Positions 1 through 7,100 are shown, numbered from the stretch's first letter. The stretch: DNA of 11,016 nucleotides from Haloarculaceae archaeon (GCA_018609945.1 JAHENO010000173.1:1-11016), one strand, 5' to 3'. Numbers and translations are program-made. The notes: a model not told the origin generated them from the sequence alone.

Positions 1-1
1 A

Positions 2-718
2 TCACTCGACGGACCCGACGCCGAGGTGCCGGTCGAGGACCGCCGTGTTCTCGCGGACCGACGCGGCGGGACCCTCGTGGACGATCCGGCCCTTCTCGAG
101 GATGTAGGTGTACTCCGAGACCTCAAGGGCGACGGGGATGTTCTGCTCGACGAGCAGGACGGTGATCCCCTGGTCGTTCAATTCGCGGATGATGTCCTCG
201 ATGTCGCGGACGATGTAGGGGGCCAGTCCCTCGGTCGGTTCGTCGAGCAACAGGAGGTCGGGGTCGGCGACGAGCGCCCGCGCGATCGCGAGCATCTGCT
301 GTTCACCTCCCGAGAGGACCGACCCGTGGCTGTCCGCACGCTCTTTCAGGTTCTCGAACGTCTCGAGGACCTCGTCGACGGACGTCTCGCCGCCGGCCCC
401 GAGCCGTCCCATTTCGATGTTCTCCCGGACCGTGAGGCCGGGGAACACGCGCCGGTCCTCGGGGACGAACGTGATCCCCCGCTGGATGGTCTGTTCGGTC
501 GGCAGGTCGGTGATGTCCTCGCCGTCAAAGGTGATCGTGCCGGCGGTGGGCGACACGTTGCCGACGATCGAGCGGAGCGTGGTCGTCTTGCCGACGCCGT
601 TGCGCCCGACCAGCGAGACGACCGACCCCTCCTCGACGGTCATGTCGACGCCGCGCAACACCTCGGTGAGGTCGTACCCGGCGCGGACGCCAGCAAGCGA
701 GAGGAGCGGGTCGGTCAC
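2..718 (-). CDS. livF: LIV-type ABC transporter ATP-binding protein LivF
   Basis: One of the two cytoplasmic ATPases that power a branched-chain amino acid/amide-type importer. The 238-residue protein has Walker A GRNGVGKT (residues 38-45), signature LSGGEQQ (135-141), Walker B LLLLDEP (155-161) and VEQN in the switch region (190-193), where LivF proteins carry Gln instead of the usual His. The stretch FVPEDRRVFPGLTV (84-97) is the LivF form of the Q-loop. The start is GTG at 716-718, overlapping the livG stop by 4 bp (GTGA), so translation is probably coupled. The stop lies at 2-4, so the gene is complete. It is the last visible gene of the operon. The family is clear, but the transported substrate cannot be read from an ATPase. 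Confidence 0.95.
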   Translation of the reverse strand: MTDPLLSLAGVRAGYDLTEVLRGVDMTVEEGSVVSLVGRNGVGKTTTLRSIVGNVSPTAGTITFDGEDITDLPTEQTIQRGITFVPEDRRVFPGLTVRENIEMGRLGAGGETSVDEVLETFENLKERADSHGSVLSGGEQQMLAIARALVADPDLLLLDEPTEGLAPYIVRDIEDIIRELNDQGITVLLVEQNIPVALEVSEYTYILEKGRIVHEGPAASVRENTAVLDRHLGVGSVE

Positions 719-1509
719 GCACGGACACCCCCGAGATACGCCTCGCGGACGTCCTCGTCGGCGGCGATCTCGGCCGGGTCACCCGTCGCGAGGACCTCGC
801 CCCGCGTCAGCACGGTCACGCGGTCGGACACTTCCATCACGAGGTCGATGTCGTGTTCGATGAGCATCAGCGTCCGGTCGGCCAGCACGTCCTCGATCAG
901 GTCGATGGTCGCCCGGGTCTCCTCGCTGCTCATCCCCGCGGTCGGTTCGTCGAGCAGCACGAGTTCGGGGTCGGTCGCGAGGACGATCCCGATTTCGAGG
1001 CGGCGCTGGTCGCCGTAGGCCAGCGTCTCCGCGAGTTCCTCGGCCCTGTCGGCGAGGCCGACTTGCTCCAGCACGCCGGTCGTGCGGTCGTTTATGTGGT
1101 CGAACGTCTCCTTGTCTCTGAGCATCTCCTCGCGGACGGTCATGTCGTCGTCGAGGACCGACTGGGCCGCCAGTCGGACGTTCTCGCGGACGGTGAGTCC
1201 GCCGAAAATATTGGTTATCTGGAACGAACGGCCCAGCCCACGCCGGACGCGCTCGTGTGGCGGCAGGTCCGTGACGTCCTCACCGTCGAAGCGGACCGTC
1301 CCCGAGGTGGGGGTCATCGCGCCGGTGATGCAGTTGAACAGCGTGGTCTTGCCGGCGCCGTTCGGGCCGATGACGCTCCGGAATTCGCCCCGCTCGACAG
1401 CCAGGTCGACGCTGTCCACGGCGAGCAGTTCCCCGAACTGCTTGGTCAGCCCCGCGGTTTCCAGGACCGGACCCTCGCGGGTCCCGGTGGCGCCGGTGCC
1501 GTCAGTCAT
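715..1509 (-). CDS. livG: LIV-type ABC transporter ATP-binding protein LivG
   Basis: Second ATPase of the importer, pairing with LivF under the permease. The 264-residue protein has Walker A GPNGAGKT (48-55), Q-loop GRSFQITN (93-100, Gln97), signature LAYGDQRRLE (163-172, the LivG variant of LSGGQ), Walker B LVLLDEP (183-189) and switch His219 in LIEHD. The LivG-specific insertion between Q-loop and signature (about residues 110-150) is present. It starts at ATG 1507-1509, inside the end of the permease gene (8-bp overlap), and its stop overlaps the livF start. The first 15 or so residues are a Gly/Thr-rich, non-conserved extension. All catalytic motifs look intact. Confidence 0.95.
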   Translation of the reverse strand: MTDGTGATGTREGPVLETAGLTKQFGELLAVDSVDLAVERGEFRSVIGPNGAGKTTLFNCITGAMTPTSGTVRFDGEDVTDLPPHERVRRGLGRSFQITNIFGGLTVRENVRLAAQSVLDDDMTVREEMLRDKETFDHINDRTTGVLEQVGLADRAEELAETLAYGDQRRLEIGIVLATDPELVLLDEPTAGMSSEETRATIDLIEDVLADRTLMLIEHDIDLVMEVSDRVTVLTRGEVLATGDPAEIAADEDVREAYLGGVRA

Positions 1510-3490
1510 CCGCGTTCACCTCCCGGTCCTCGACGCCGAGGGGTGGGTCGCCTTCGTCGGACCCGAGGCGCCGGGCGAGGAGCGCGGGGACCGACACCAG
1601 CCCCCGGGGGACGAAGAGCACGAAGACGACGAACACCGCCCCGATGATCATCCGCCACTGTTCGGTATGGGAGGAGAGGATGTCCTCGGCGCCGATGAAC
1701 ACGCCGGCGCCGATCATGGGGCCAAAGAGGGTGCCCATGCCGCCCAGCAGCGTCATCACGATGACCTCCCCGGAGTTGATCCAGTGGAGCGTCTGGTCGG
1801 GCGAGATGACGAACGTGTCGGGGTTGACCGCGAGCAGCCCCCCGGCCAGGCCCGCAATGGCGCCGCTGATGACGAACGCCCGGCGCTTGTACCTGGTGAC
1901 GTCGTAGCCGACGAACGCGGCGCGCTCGTCGCTCTCGCCGATGGACTGGAGGACGCTCCCGAAGGGGGCGTTCATGAACCGCCGTGCCACCAGCAGCGTC
2001 CCGACCGCCAGCGCCAGCGCCACGTAGTAGAACACCACCGAGGACCCGACAGTGACCCCCGCGACCGTCAGTTCGATTTCCGAGAGGCGGGGGCCGACGC
2101 CAGCGAGTCCGAGGAGGGCGTCGAAGCCGAGCAGCCCGTCGCTGCCGCCGGTGAACTCGACCTTGAAGACGGCGCTGTAGACCAACTCTGCAAAGGCTAG
2201 CGTGATCATCGCGAAGTAGACCCCGGAGACGCGGATCGAGAGGCTCCCCACGACCCAGGCCAGCGCCGCAGGGACGAGTACGGCAGCCAGCAGCGCGACC
2301 AGAAACGAGGGTGCCAGATGCAGGAGTGCGAGCGCCCCGGCGTAGGCCCCGACGCCGAAGAACATCGCGTGGCCCAGGGAGACCAGGCCCGCAGAGCCCA
2401 TCACGAAATCCAGCGAGAGCGCGAAGAGCGCCCACACGAGCATCGTGTTGGCCAGCGTCACGTAGAAACCGTTGTCGGTGACCGTCGCGACGACGGGAAA
2501 GACCGCCAGTCCGGCGACCGCGAGAACGCCAAGTCGCCGACGCGTCCCGGCCGCGAACACTCCGCCGTAGGCGCCGACCAGCAGTTCGCCCTCCTCGTCG
2601 CCCCCGCCGCCCCACTCGGGGTTCCCGAACAGTCCCTGGGGTTTGAGCAGCAATACGGCGATCATCAGCAGGAAGACCGTCAGCCCCTCGAGAACGGGGA
2701 GGTAGGTCCTCGTCAGCGTCTGGACGACGCCCACGAGGAGACCCCCGAAGACGGCCCCCCGGAAACTGCCGAGGCCGCCGAGCACGACGATGATGAAGGC
2801 CGGGATGATGACCGACCCGCCCATGTTGGGGTTGACGTTCTGGTAACCGCCGAGGACGATGCCCCCGACGGCGGCCAGGGCGGCCCCGAAGCCGAACACG
2901 AGCGTGTAGTAGCGGTCGATGTCGATGCCGACGTTGCGGACCATCTCCCTGTCCTGCGAGCCCGCACGGACGACCATGCCGTACCGCGTCCGGTTGAGGG
3001 CCAGCCAGGTGCCCGCCGCAAGCAGGGCGGCGATGGCGATCATGAAGAGGTTGTAGACGGCGACGCGGACGCCGAAGGCACCGACGGGCTGGGAGAGGAC
3101 CGCGGGAACGGCCAGCTGTTGCTGTTGCTGGCCCCAGGTGAACCGGATGACGTCGTTGATGATGAGGACGAGCCCGAAGGTGAGCAGGATGTGATAGAGC
3201 GGGTTGCGGCCGTAGAGGGGACGGACGGTGAACCGTTCGATGGCCACGCCGACGACGCCGACCGCCAGCGGCGCGACGACGAGCGCCACCGGGAACCCGA
3301 GGTTCGCCCCCAGCGGGTCGACGAGGCTCAGCGCGAAGTACGCCCCCAGGGCGAACAGTTCGCCGTGCGAGAAGTTGATGACGTCCATCACGCCGAAGAT
3401 GATCGACAGGCCCGCCGCCAGCAGGACGTAGACCATCCCCAGGGTGACCCCGTTGAGCAACTGTTCCGCGGCGTTGGCGACGGCCGACAT
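1502..3490 (-). CDS. livHM: Fused LivH-LivM ABC transporter permease
   Basis: Membrane channel of the importer, with both permease subunits in one 662-residue chain. Residues 1 to about 290 are LivH-like: an N-terminal NGVTLGMVYVLLAAGLS helix, then INFSHGELFALGAY, and an EAA-type cytoplasmic loop near 170-210. A short hydrophilic linker NPEWGGGGDEEGE follows (about 290-303, bases 2582-2623). The rest is LivM-like, with GSAGLVSLGHAMFFGVGAY near 365-383 and a second EAA-type loop near 510-550. No stop codon or frameshift separates the halves. The start is ATG 3488-3490, 7 bp after the binding-protein stop. A frame extension to 3589 would add 33 Arg/Ser-rich residues that overlap the upstream gene and precede the first LivH helix, so it was rejected. 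The family is certain; the start is likely. Confidence 0.92.
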   Translation of the reverse strand: MSAVANAAEQLLNGVTLGMVYVLLAAGLSIIFGVMDVINFSHGELFALGAYFALSLVDPLGANLGFPVALVVAPLAVGVVGVAIERFTVRPLYGRNPLYHILLTFGLVLIINDVIRFTWGQQQQQLAVPAVLSQPVGAFGVRVAVYNLFMIAIAALLAAGTWLALNRTRYGMVVRAGSQDREMVRNVGIDIDRYYTLVFGFGAALAAVGGIVLGGYQNVNPNMGGSVIIPAFIIVVLGGLGSFRGAVFGGLLVGVVQTLTRTYLPVLEGLTVFLLMIAVLLLKPQGLFGNPEWGGGGDEEGELLVGAYGGVFAAGTRRRLGVLAVAGLAVFPVVATVTDNGFYVTLANTMLVWALFALSLDFVMGSAGLVSLGHAMFFGVGAYAGALALLHLAPSFLVALLAAVLVPAALAWVVGSLSIRVSGVYFAMITLAFAELVYSAVFKVEFTGGSDGLLGFDALLGLAGVGPRLSEIELTVAGVTVGSSVVFYYVALALAVGTLLVARRFMNAPFGSVLQSIGESDERAAFVGYDVTRYKRRAFVISGAIAGLAGGLLAVNPDTFVISPDQTLHWINSGEVIVMTLLGGMGTLFGPMIGAGVFIGAEDILSSHTEQWRMIIGAVFVVFVLFVPRGLVSVPALLARRLGSDEGDPPLGVEDREVNADD

Positions 3491-3497
3491 CGGGGAG

Positions 3498-4847
3498 TCA
3501 GCCCATCTCGCAGCCGAGTTCGCTCGCCGGCGGAAGCGCCTCCTCGCCCTCCGTCTTCTCGAGGAGGTCGACCGCGGCGAGTTCGCCATCGCCCGCGACC
3601 ATCTCGCTCATCCAGGTGGGGTTGGTGGCCTGGTGGTCGCCCTCCCGGAGGGTGACGTCCCCGAGGACGGTCGTGAAGGTCCCGCCCGCGAGGGCGTCCC
3701 GCGCGTCGGCGGGATCGGTGCTGCCGGCCTCCTGCATGCCCTTGGCGATCAGCCGCAGGGAGTCGTAGCCGACCCGCTCGAAGTTGTCGGGGGTGGCGTC
3801 GTACTCGCTGTTGAAGGCGTCGACGAACTGCCCGTTGTCGCCGGTGTCGAGCGCGGCGGTGTAGCGGACGCCGCCGAAGGTGCCGACGGCGTTCCCCTTG
3901 GTCGCTCCGCGGACCACCAGGAAAGACATCGTCGGGCCGACCAGGGCGACCTGGTCTTTCAGCCCCTCCTCGGCAGCCTGGTTCACGAAGTTGATGAGGT
4001 CGCCGCCGGTCATCCCGAGGATGGCCGCGTCGGCCTCGGAGTTGCCGATCTGGGTGATGAACGAGCCGAAGTTCGACGAGCCCAGTTCCGAGGCCGTCTT
4101 CCCGACCTCGGTGAAGTCGTCGTTTGCCGCCTGCATCCGGGATTTCGTGCGGTTGTACACCGAATCGCCGTAGGCGTAGTCGGCGATGTGGAACCAGACG
4201 TTCGACCCGAGGTTGTTGACGGTGTAGGCTGAGATGGCCTCCGCGACCTGTGCGGTGTTGGTCTCGACGCGGAACACCCACTCGTTGCAGGCCTGACCCG
4301 TGATTGGCACGGCCGCCCCGCCCGGGAAATAGATGAACTCCTCCTGGGCGGCGAACTCATTGAGCGACAGCGCCACCGAACTGGAGATGGCCCCGAAGAG
4401 GTACTGGGCGCCGTCCTCCTGGACGACCTTCTGGGCGCTCTGCTGGGCCGCTCCCGCCTCCGTGCCGGTGTCCTCGTAGACGGCGTCGAGTTCGAGGTCG
4501 TACTCGTCGCTGTCGTTGATCTGCGAGACGGCGAGTTTCGCCCCGTTGCGCTGCCCGGGACCGAGCGAACTGTAGGCGCCGGTGATCGGGTTCACCACCC
4601 CGACGGTCACCGACCCCAGGTCGGACGGACTCCCGTCGGTCGACCCGCCGTCGTCGTCCGTGTCGCCGCCGTCGCCATCTCCACCGTCGCTCCCGCCCCC
4701 GTCGCCGCCACTGTCGCCGTTGCCACTGTCGCCGCCGTCGCCACCACAGCCTGCGAGCCCCACCGCACCCGCCGCCCCTGCCAGCGCGAGGAATCGTCTC
4801 CGTGTGTGACTCCGCGTCTCGGACAGTCGCCCCTCTGGCTCGTGCAT
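3498..4847 (-). CDS. Tat-exported lipoprotein, LIV-type substrate-binding protein
   Basis: Extracytoplasmic receptor that captures the substrate and delivers it to the LivHM/LivG/LivF importer. The 449-residue precursor has a twin-arginine motif TRRRFLALAG (residues 15-24) and a lipobox LAGC with Cys34 as the probable lipid-anchored residue. A Gly/Asp/Ser-rich linker of about 40 residues lifts the domain from the membrane. A type 1 periplasmic-binding fold (Peripla_BP_6-like) then begins at VTVGVVNPITGAYSSLGPG and runs to the C-terminus. The chosen start is ATG 4845-4847. The frame also allows TTG at 4860-4862, but that lies upstream of the transcription start predicted from the TATA box at 4876-4884. 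It is the first gene of the operon. The ligand is unknown: branched-chain amino acids, amides and urea-like compounds all use this family. Confidence 0.93.
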   Translation of the reverse strand: MHEPEGRLSETRSHTRRRFLALAGAAGAVGLAGCGGDGGDSGNGDSGGDGGGSDGGDGDGGDTDDDGGSTDGSPSDLGSVTVGVVNPITGAYSSLGPGQRNGAKLAVSQINDSDEYDLELDAVYEDTGTEAGAAQQSAQKVVQEDGAQYLFGAISSSVALSLNEFAAQEEFIYFPGGAAVPITGQACNEWVFRVETNTAQVAEAISAYTVNNLGSNVWFHIADYAYGDSVYNRTKSRMQAANDDFTEVGKTASELGSSNFGSFITQIGNSEADAAILGMTGGDLINFVNQAAEEGLKDQVALVGPTMSFLVVRGATKGNAVGTFGGVRYTAALDTGDNGQFVDAFNSEYDATPDNFERVGYDSLRLIAKGMQEAGSTDPADARDALAGGTFTTVLGDVTLREGDHQATNPTWMSEMVAGDGELAAVDLLEKTEGEEALPPASELGCEMG

Positions 4848-4875
4848 ACGTACGCCAGTCAATGGTCTCTCATGA

Positions 4876-4884
4876 TTAATAAAA
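4876..4884 (-). promoter_or_regulatory. TATA-like box of the ABC importer operon
   Basis: On the minus strand this reads TTTTATTAA, an AT island in GC-rich DNA. Its centre is about 33 nt before the ATG at 4847, which places transcription start near 4853 and leaves a leader of about 6 nt. This supports the ATG start over the upstream TTG. Inference from position and composition only. Confidence 0.6.
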
Positions 4885-4917
4885 CCTGCTGTGGGCTGCG
4901 CCCCTCTCTATCCGGCA

Positions 4918-4935
4918 CGGCAAAGTTTTTTGCCG
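4918..4935 (+). promoter_or_regulatory. Palindrome overlapping the probable SDR promoter
   Basis: Perfect inverted repeat CGGCAAA-gttt-TTTGCCG with 7-bp arms and a 4-nt spacer. The AT-rich middle sits about 31 nt before the SDR ATG at 4959, where a TATA box would be expected, so the palindrome may be both the core promoter and an operator. It lies in the 111-bp divergent gap shared with the importer operon, so a bound regulator could act on both. The repeat is seen directly; the regulatory role is inference. Confidence 0.45.
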
Positions 4936-4958
4936 CGCTGCCCGCCCACCTACAGACG

Positions 4959-5918
4959 ATGACCGACACAGTCCTCGTCACAGGCGGCACCGGCTTTCTG
5001 GGCTCGTACGTCGCGGCCGATCTCGTCGCGGAGGGACACGACGTCGTGGCCTACGACCTCTCGACCGACGACCACATCCTCTCGAAGCTCGGGGTGGCCG
5101 CGGACGTGACGATCAGGCGCGGAGACGTCACGGACCCGACCGACGTCGTCCGCGCGGTCCGGGAGACGGGCGCGACGCGGGTCGTCCACCTGGCCGCGCT
5201 GTTGACCAACGCCGCCCGCGACAACCCCCGGAGCGCGCTGACGGTCAACGTCCTCGGGACGAACAACGTCCTGGAGGCCGCCCGCGTCCTCGACGACCAG
5301 GTCGACCGCGTCGCGTGGGCGTCCTCGGCCGCGGTGTACGCACCGCCCGATAACTACGAGGCCGAGTTCGTCGACGAGGACGAGCTGGTGTATCCGGACA
5401 CCCTGTACGGCGCGACCAAGACCTACAACGAACACCAGTCCCGGGTCTACCGCGAGGACTACGGCGTCTCCCACGTCGGCCTGCGCCCGACGGTCGCGTA
5501 CGGCCCCTACCGCGAGACTGGCGGATCGGCCTTCCTCGCCAATATCGTCGAGAAACCCGCGCTGGGCGAGTCCTTCAGCGTCGAGTACGGCGACCAGGTC
5601 ATCGACTGGCAACACGCCCGCGACATCGCCCAGGCCTTTCGCCGGGCCGCCTTTGCACCCGAGGCCGACCTCGGCCAGCGCGTCTACAACGTCCGGGGCG
5701 AGATGGCGACCATCCGCGAGGCCGTCGAGACCGTCCGGGAGATTCTGCCCGAGGCAGACCTGACTGTCTCCGAGGACGGGGACCTCCCCTGGACCCAGAA
5801 TCTCGATATGACCGCCGCACAGCGGGACCTCGGATACGAAGTGGAGTACGACCTCGAAACTGGGTTCCGCTCCTACATCAACACGCTCCGCGAGGAACAC
5901 GGGCTGGAGCCGGTCTGA
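4959..5918 (+). CDS. Extended SDR, NAD-dependent epimerase/dehydratase-like
   Basis: Cytoplasmic nucleotide-dependent oxidoreductase of the extended short-chain dehydrogenase/reductase family (319 residues, a usual length). An N-terminal Rossmann fold has VTGGTGFLG (GxxGxxG, residues 7-15) and acidic Asp33 after the second strand (VVAYDL), which favours NAD over NADP. HLAA (77-80) and the active-site strand WASSAAVYA (120-128) follow, then catalytic YGATK with Tyr150 and Lys154. LRPTVAYGPYRETGG (176-190) is the usual substrate-domain entry. The start is ATG 4959; the frame stays open to 4806, but the extra residues lack the acidic character and lie upstream of the probable promoter. Members include sugar-nucleotide epimerases, threonine dehydrogenases and lactone-forming sugar dehydrogenases. 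The sequence alone does not decide, and no sugar-biosynthesis genes are nearby. Confidence 0.85.
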   Translation: MTDTVLVTGGTGFLGSYVAADLVAEGHDVVAYDLSTDDHILSKLGVAADVTIRRGDVTDPTDVVRAVRETGATRVVHLAALLTNAARDNPRSALTVNVLGTNNVLEAARVLDDQVDRVAWASSAAVYAPPDNYEAEFVDEDELVYPDTLYGATKTYNEHQSRVYREDYGVSHVGLRPTVAYGPYRETGGSAFLANIVEKPALGESFSVEYGDQVIDWQHARDIAQAFRRAAFAPEADLGQRVYNVRGEMATIREAVETVREILPEADLTVSEDGDLPWTQNLDMTAAQRDLGYEVEYDLETGFRSYINTLREEHGLEPV

Positions 5919-5922
5919 TCGT

Positions 5923-5957
5923 CAGTCGGGGCGCAGCGTCGGGCGGTCACCCGACTG
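5923..5957. terminator. Possible hairpin between two convergent genes
   Basis: The 46-bp gap between the SDR and VOC stops holds two mutually exclusive stems that share one arm. CAGTCGGG (5923-5930) pairs with CCCGACTG (5950-5957). GTCGGG (5938-5943) pairs with CCCGAC (5950-5955) around a 6-nt loop. No T-tract follows on either strand, so a role as a bidirectional terminator is only a guess from position. Confidence 0.3.
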
Positions 5958-5964
5958 TCGGCCG

Positions 5965-6435
5965 TCACTCGCTCAGCCGCCGGCCGTCGACGTACAGTTG
6001 CTCGGCCGGGGGGCGTCCCTCGTCGTAGCTCGCGTGGAACTCGAACAGCTGGAACAGCGTCCCGGTGGGGTTGGCCGGCGAGACGAACGCTTCCGTCCAG
6101 TCGCCCATGTCCCGGTAGTCGACCACGCGCAGGTCGGCCGCCTCCAGCGCGTCGACGACGGCGTCGATGTCGCCCACTTCCAGGGTGACGTGGTGGAGGC
6201 CCGGGCCGTGCTCGTCGAGGAAGTCGGTGAGGAAGGTCTCGGGGGCCTCGGGTGCGATGAGTTCCAGCCGCGAGGCCTGCTGGCCGAAGTCGTACTGCGC
6301 CCAGCGGAACTCGCCGTCGACGGACTCGTCGATGAACTTCCGGCAGCCCAGCGCGAACAGGACGGGCTCGGCGTCCTCGATGGACTCGACGGCGATGCCG
6401 ACGTGGTCGACGCGGATCGGCGTATCGTGTGTCAT
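5965..6435 (-). CDS. VOC-fold metalloenzyme, methylmalonyl-CoA epimerase/glyoxalase-like
   Basis: Small cytoplasmic protein (156 residues) of the vicinal oxygen chelate superfamily, with two beta-alpha-beta-beta-beta modules. The first opens with VDHVGIAVESIEDA (residues 9-22) and ends in SRLELIAP (55-62). The second opens with GLHHVTLEVGDIDAVVDAL (79-97) and ends in TLFQLFEF (126-133). Likely metal ligands are His11, Glu59, His81 or His82, and Glu132. The DHVGIAV and GLHHVTLEV signatures resemble methylmalonyl-CoA epimerase most, but the second half lacks that family's usual HPK segment, so glyoxalase or dioxygenase-like activity is also possible. The start is ATG 6433-6435, about 29 nt from a TATA-like box. 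It is convergent with the SDR gene and transcribed alone. Confidence 0.8.
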   Translation of the reverse strand: MTHDTPIRVDHVGIAVESIEDAEPVLFALGCRKFIDESVDGEFRWAQYDFGQQASRLELIAPEAPETFLTDFLDEHGPGLHHVTLEVGDIDAVVDALEAADLRVVDYRDMGDWTEAFVSPANPTGTLFQLFEFHASYDEGRPPAEQLYVDGRRLSE

Positions 6436-6460
6436 GGGCTGGTGTGGTCGTGGGGCGTAG

Positions 6461-6468
6461 TTATACTT
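6461..6468 (-). promoter_or_regulatory. TATA-like box of the VOC gene
   Basis: The minus strand reads AAGTATAA, centred about 29 nt before the ATG at 6435. This predicts a transcript that starts at or very close to the start codon. Inference from position and composition. Confidence 0.55.
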
Positions 6469-6520
6469 CCCGGAGAGCCGCTAGGAATCGCTGTATTGTG
6501 ACCTGTCGAATCCGCCGCGA

Positions 6521-6537
6521 CCGGCAAGAAAGCCCCC
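6521..6537 (+). repeat. 17-nt motif copy 1 (forward)
   Basis: ccggcaagaaagccccc. It differs at two positions from acggccagaaagccccc, the reverse complement of copies 3 and 4. It is the outermost copy of the left arm and pairs in the palindrome with copy 4. Confidence 0.65.
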
Positions 6538-6583
6538 GGCCGCTCTCCAGGAATCTCTGGAGGAAGAATCACTGTAACCGCGG

Positions 6584-6600
6584 ACAGCCAGAAAGCCCCC
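6584..6600 (+). repeat. 17-nt motif copy 2 (forward)
   Basis: acagccagaaagccccc, one mismatch from the consensus. It starts 63 nt after copy 1. The bases before it (TCACTGTAACCGCGGA, 6569-6584) resemble the reverse complement of the bases between copies 3 and 4 (near 7014-7033), so the similarity between the arms extends beyond the motif. Confidence 0.7.
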
Positions 6601-6911
6601 GCGTGCTCGGCTCGGGGGGCTCGGTGCGCTCCTCGCTTCGCTGCGGTGCTTACCTCGCCCGCCGTCGCCGAGCCCGCGGCCCCTTTCATTCCCACCCGAC
6701 CGCAGCCACACGCCTCCCCAACCGATTCGCTCGCTCCGCTCGCTCATCCCTCGCACGGTGTCGTCGCGGACAGAGCCGCGACAGCGCGCGCCACCGCACG
6801 GCCGGGAGCGCGTCTCGTCGCGCGACCCGGGGAAAGGCAGGCCTACCGTCGGCGGGGTGGGAGCGAAAGGGACCGGCCGCTCGATCCTTCCCGGGCGCAG
6901 TAAGCACTGCA

Positions 6912-6970
6912 CCGAGCGAAGCGAGGGAAGCGCGCAGCAAGCCCCGGAGGGTGAGCCGAGCGAAGCGAGG
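6912..6970 (+). repeat. 15-nt direct repeat pair within the element
   Basis: ccgagcgaagcgagg occurs at 6912-6926 and again at 6956-6970, 44 nt apart. Its complement-like partner ctcgcttcgct lies in the left arm at 6632-6642, so this unit is both directly repeated in the right arm and inverted across the element. Confidence 0.75.
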
Positions 6971-6989
6971 CGAACGAAGTCGAGCGGCC

Positions 6990-7006
6990 GGGGGCTTTCT
7001 GGCCGT
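6990..7006 (-). repeat. 17-nt motif copy 3 (inverted)
   Basis: gggggctttctggccgt on the plus strand, identical to copy 4. It is enclosed by its own inverted arms GCGGCC (6984-6989) and GGCCGC (7011-7016), so the motif would sit in a hairpin loop if single-stranded. Confidence 0.8.
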
Positions 7007-7043
7007 TTGTGGCCGCATCCGCGATACCAATGACTAGCCGAGC

Positions 7044-7060
7044 GGGGGCTTTCTGGCCGT
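7044..7060 (-). repeat. 17-nt motif copy 4 (inverted)
   Basis: gggggctttctggccgt, identical to copy 3 and 54 nt after it. It too is enclosed by inverted arms, here GCCGAG (7037-7042) and CTCGGC (7062-7067). The arm sequence differs from copy 3 while pairing is kept, which hints that the stem itself is preserved. Confidence 0.8.
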
Positions 7061-7100
7061 ACTCGGCCACGTCCTCGAAAGAAAGGACTAGCGAACGGGA

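Larger units (their letters stand above)
6520..7067. repeat. Large imperfect palindrome, non-coding element of about 550 bp
   Basis: The 700-bp gap between the VOC and M24 genes has no believable gene. Its frames are Arg/Ser/Pro-rich, unlike the acidic proteins around it, and stay open on both strands because of base composition. The left half matches the reverse complement of the right half with gaps. CTCGCTTCGCT (6632-6642) pairs perfectly with 6915-6925. The 17-nt block 6681-6697 pairs with 6855-6871 at 15 positions. A central stem GTCGCGG (6763-6769) pairs with CCGCGAC (6776-6782). Four copies of a 17-nt motif sit in the outer arms, two per orientation. A local stem CTCCAG/CTGGAG lies at 6545-6562. 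It could be an immobile MITE-like element, a structured RNA gene or a dispersed intergenic repeat; the sequence does not decide which. Confidence 0.7.

Noticed and set aside
26..1647. Long plus-strand frames opposite livF and livG
   Set aside because: The ATPase genes on the minus strand have all their catalytic motifs; the opposite frames have none.
2318..3655. Open frame of 445 codons on the plus strand opposite the permease
   Set aside because: Antisense shadow of livHM; the product is a His/Asp/Glu/Arg mix with no domain.
4848..4862. TTG at 4860-4862 as the start of the binding protein
   Set aside because: It would precede the transcription start predicted from the TATA box at 4876-4884; ATG 4845-4847 fits.
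6990..7060. Replication origin suggested by repeated G-rich motifs
   Set aside because: Haloarchaeal origin boxes end in a G run, but the rest of the consensus does not match and no orc1/cdc6 gene is in the window.
6520..7067. CRISPR array
   Set aside because: Only four motif copies, in both orientations, with irregular spacing and no cas genes.
6471..7095. Insertion-sequence target duplication flanking the palindrome
   Set aside because: CTAG occurs near both edges (6481, 7088) but also inside (7034), and no longer matching direct repeat was found.
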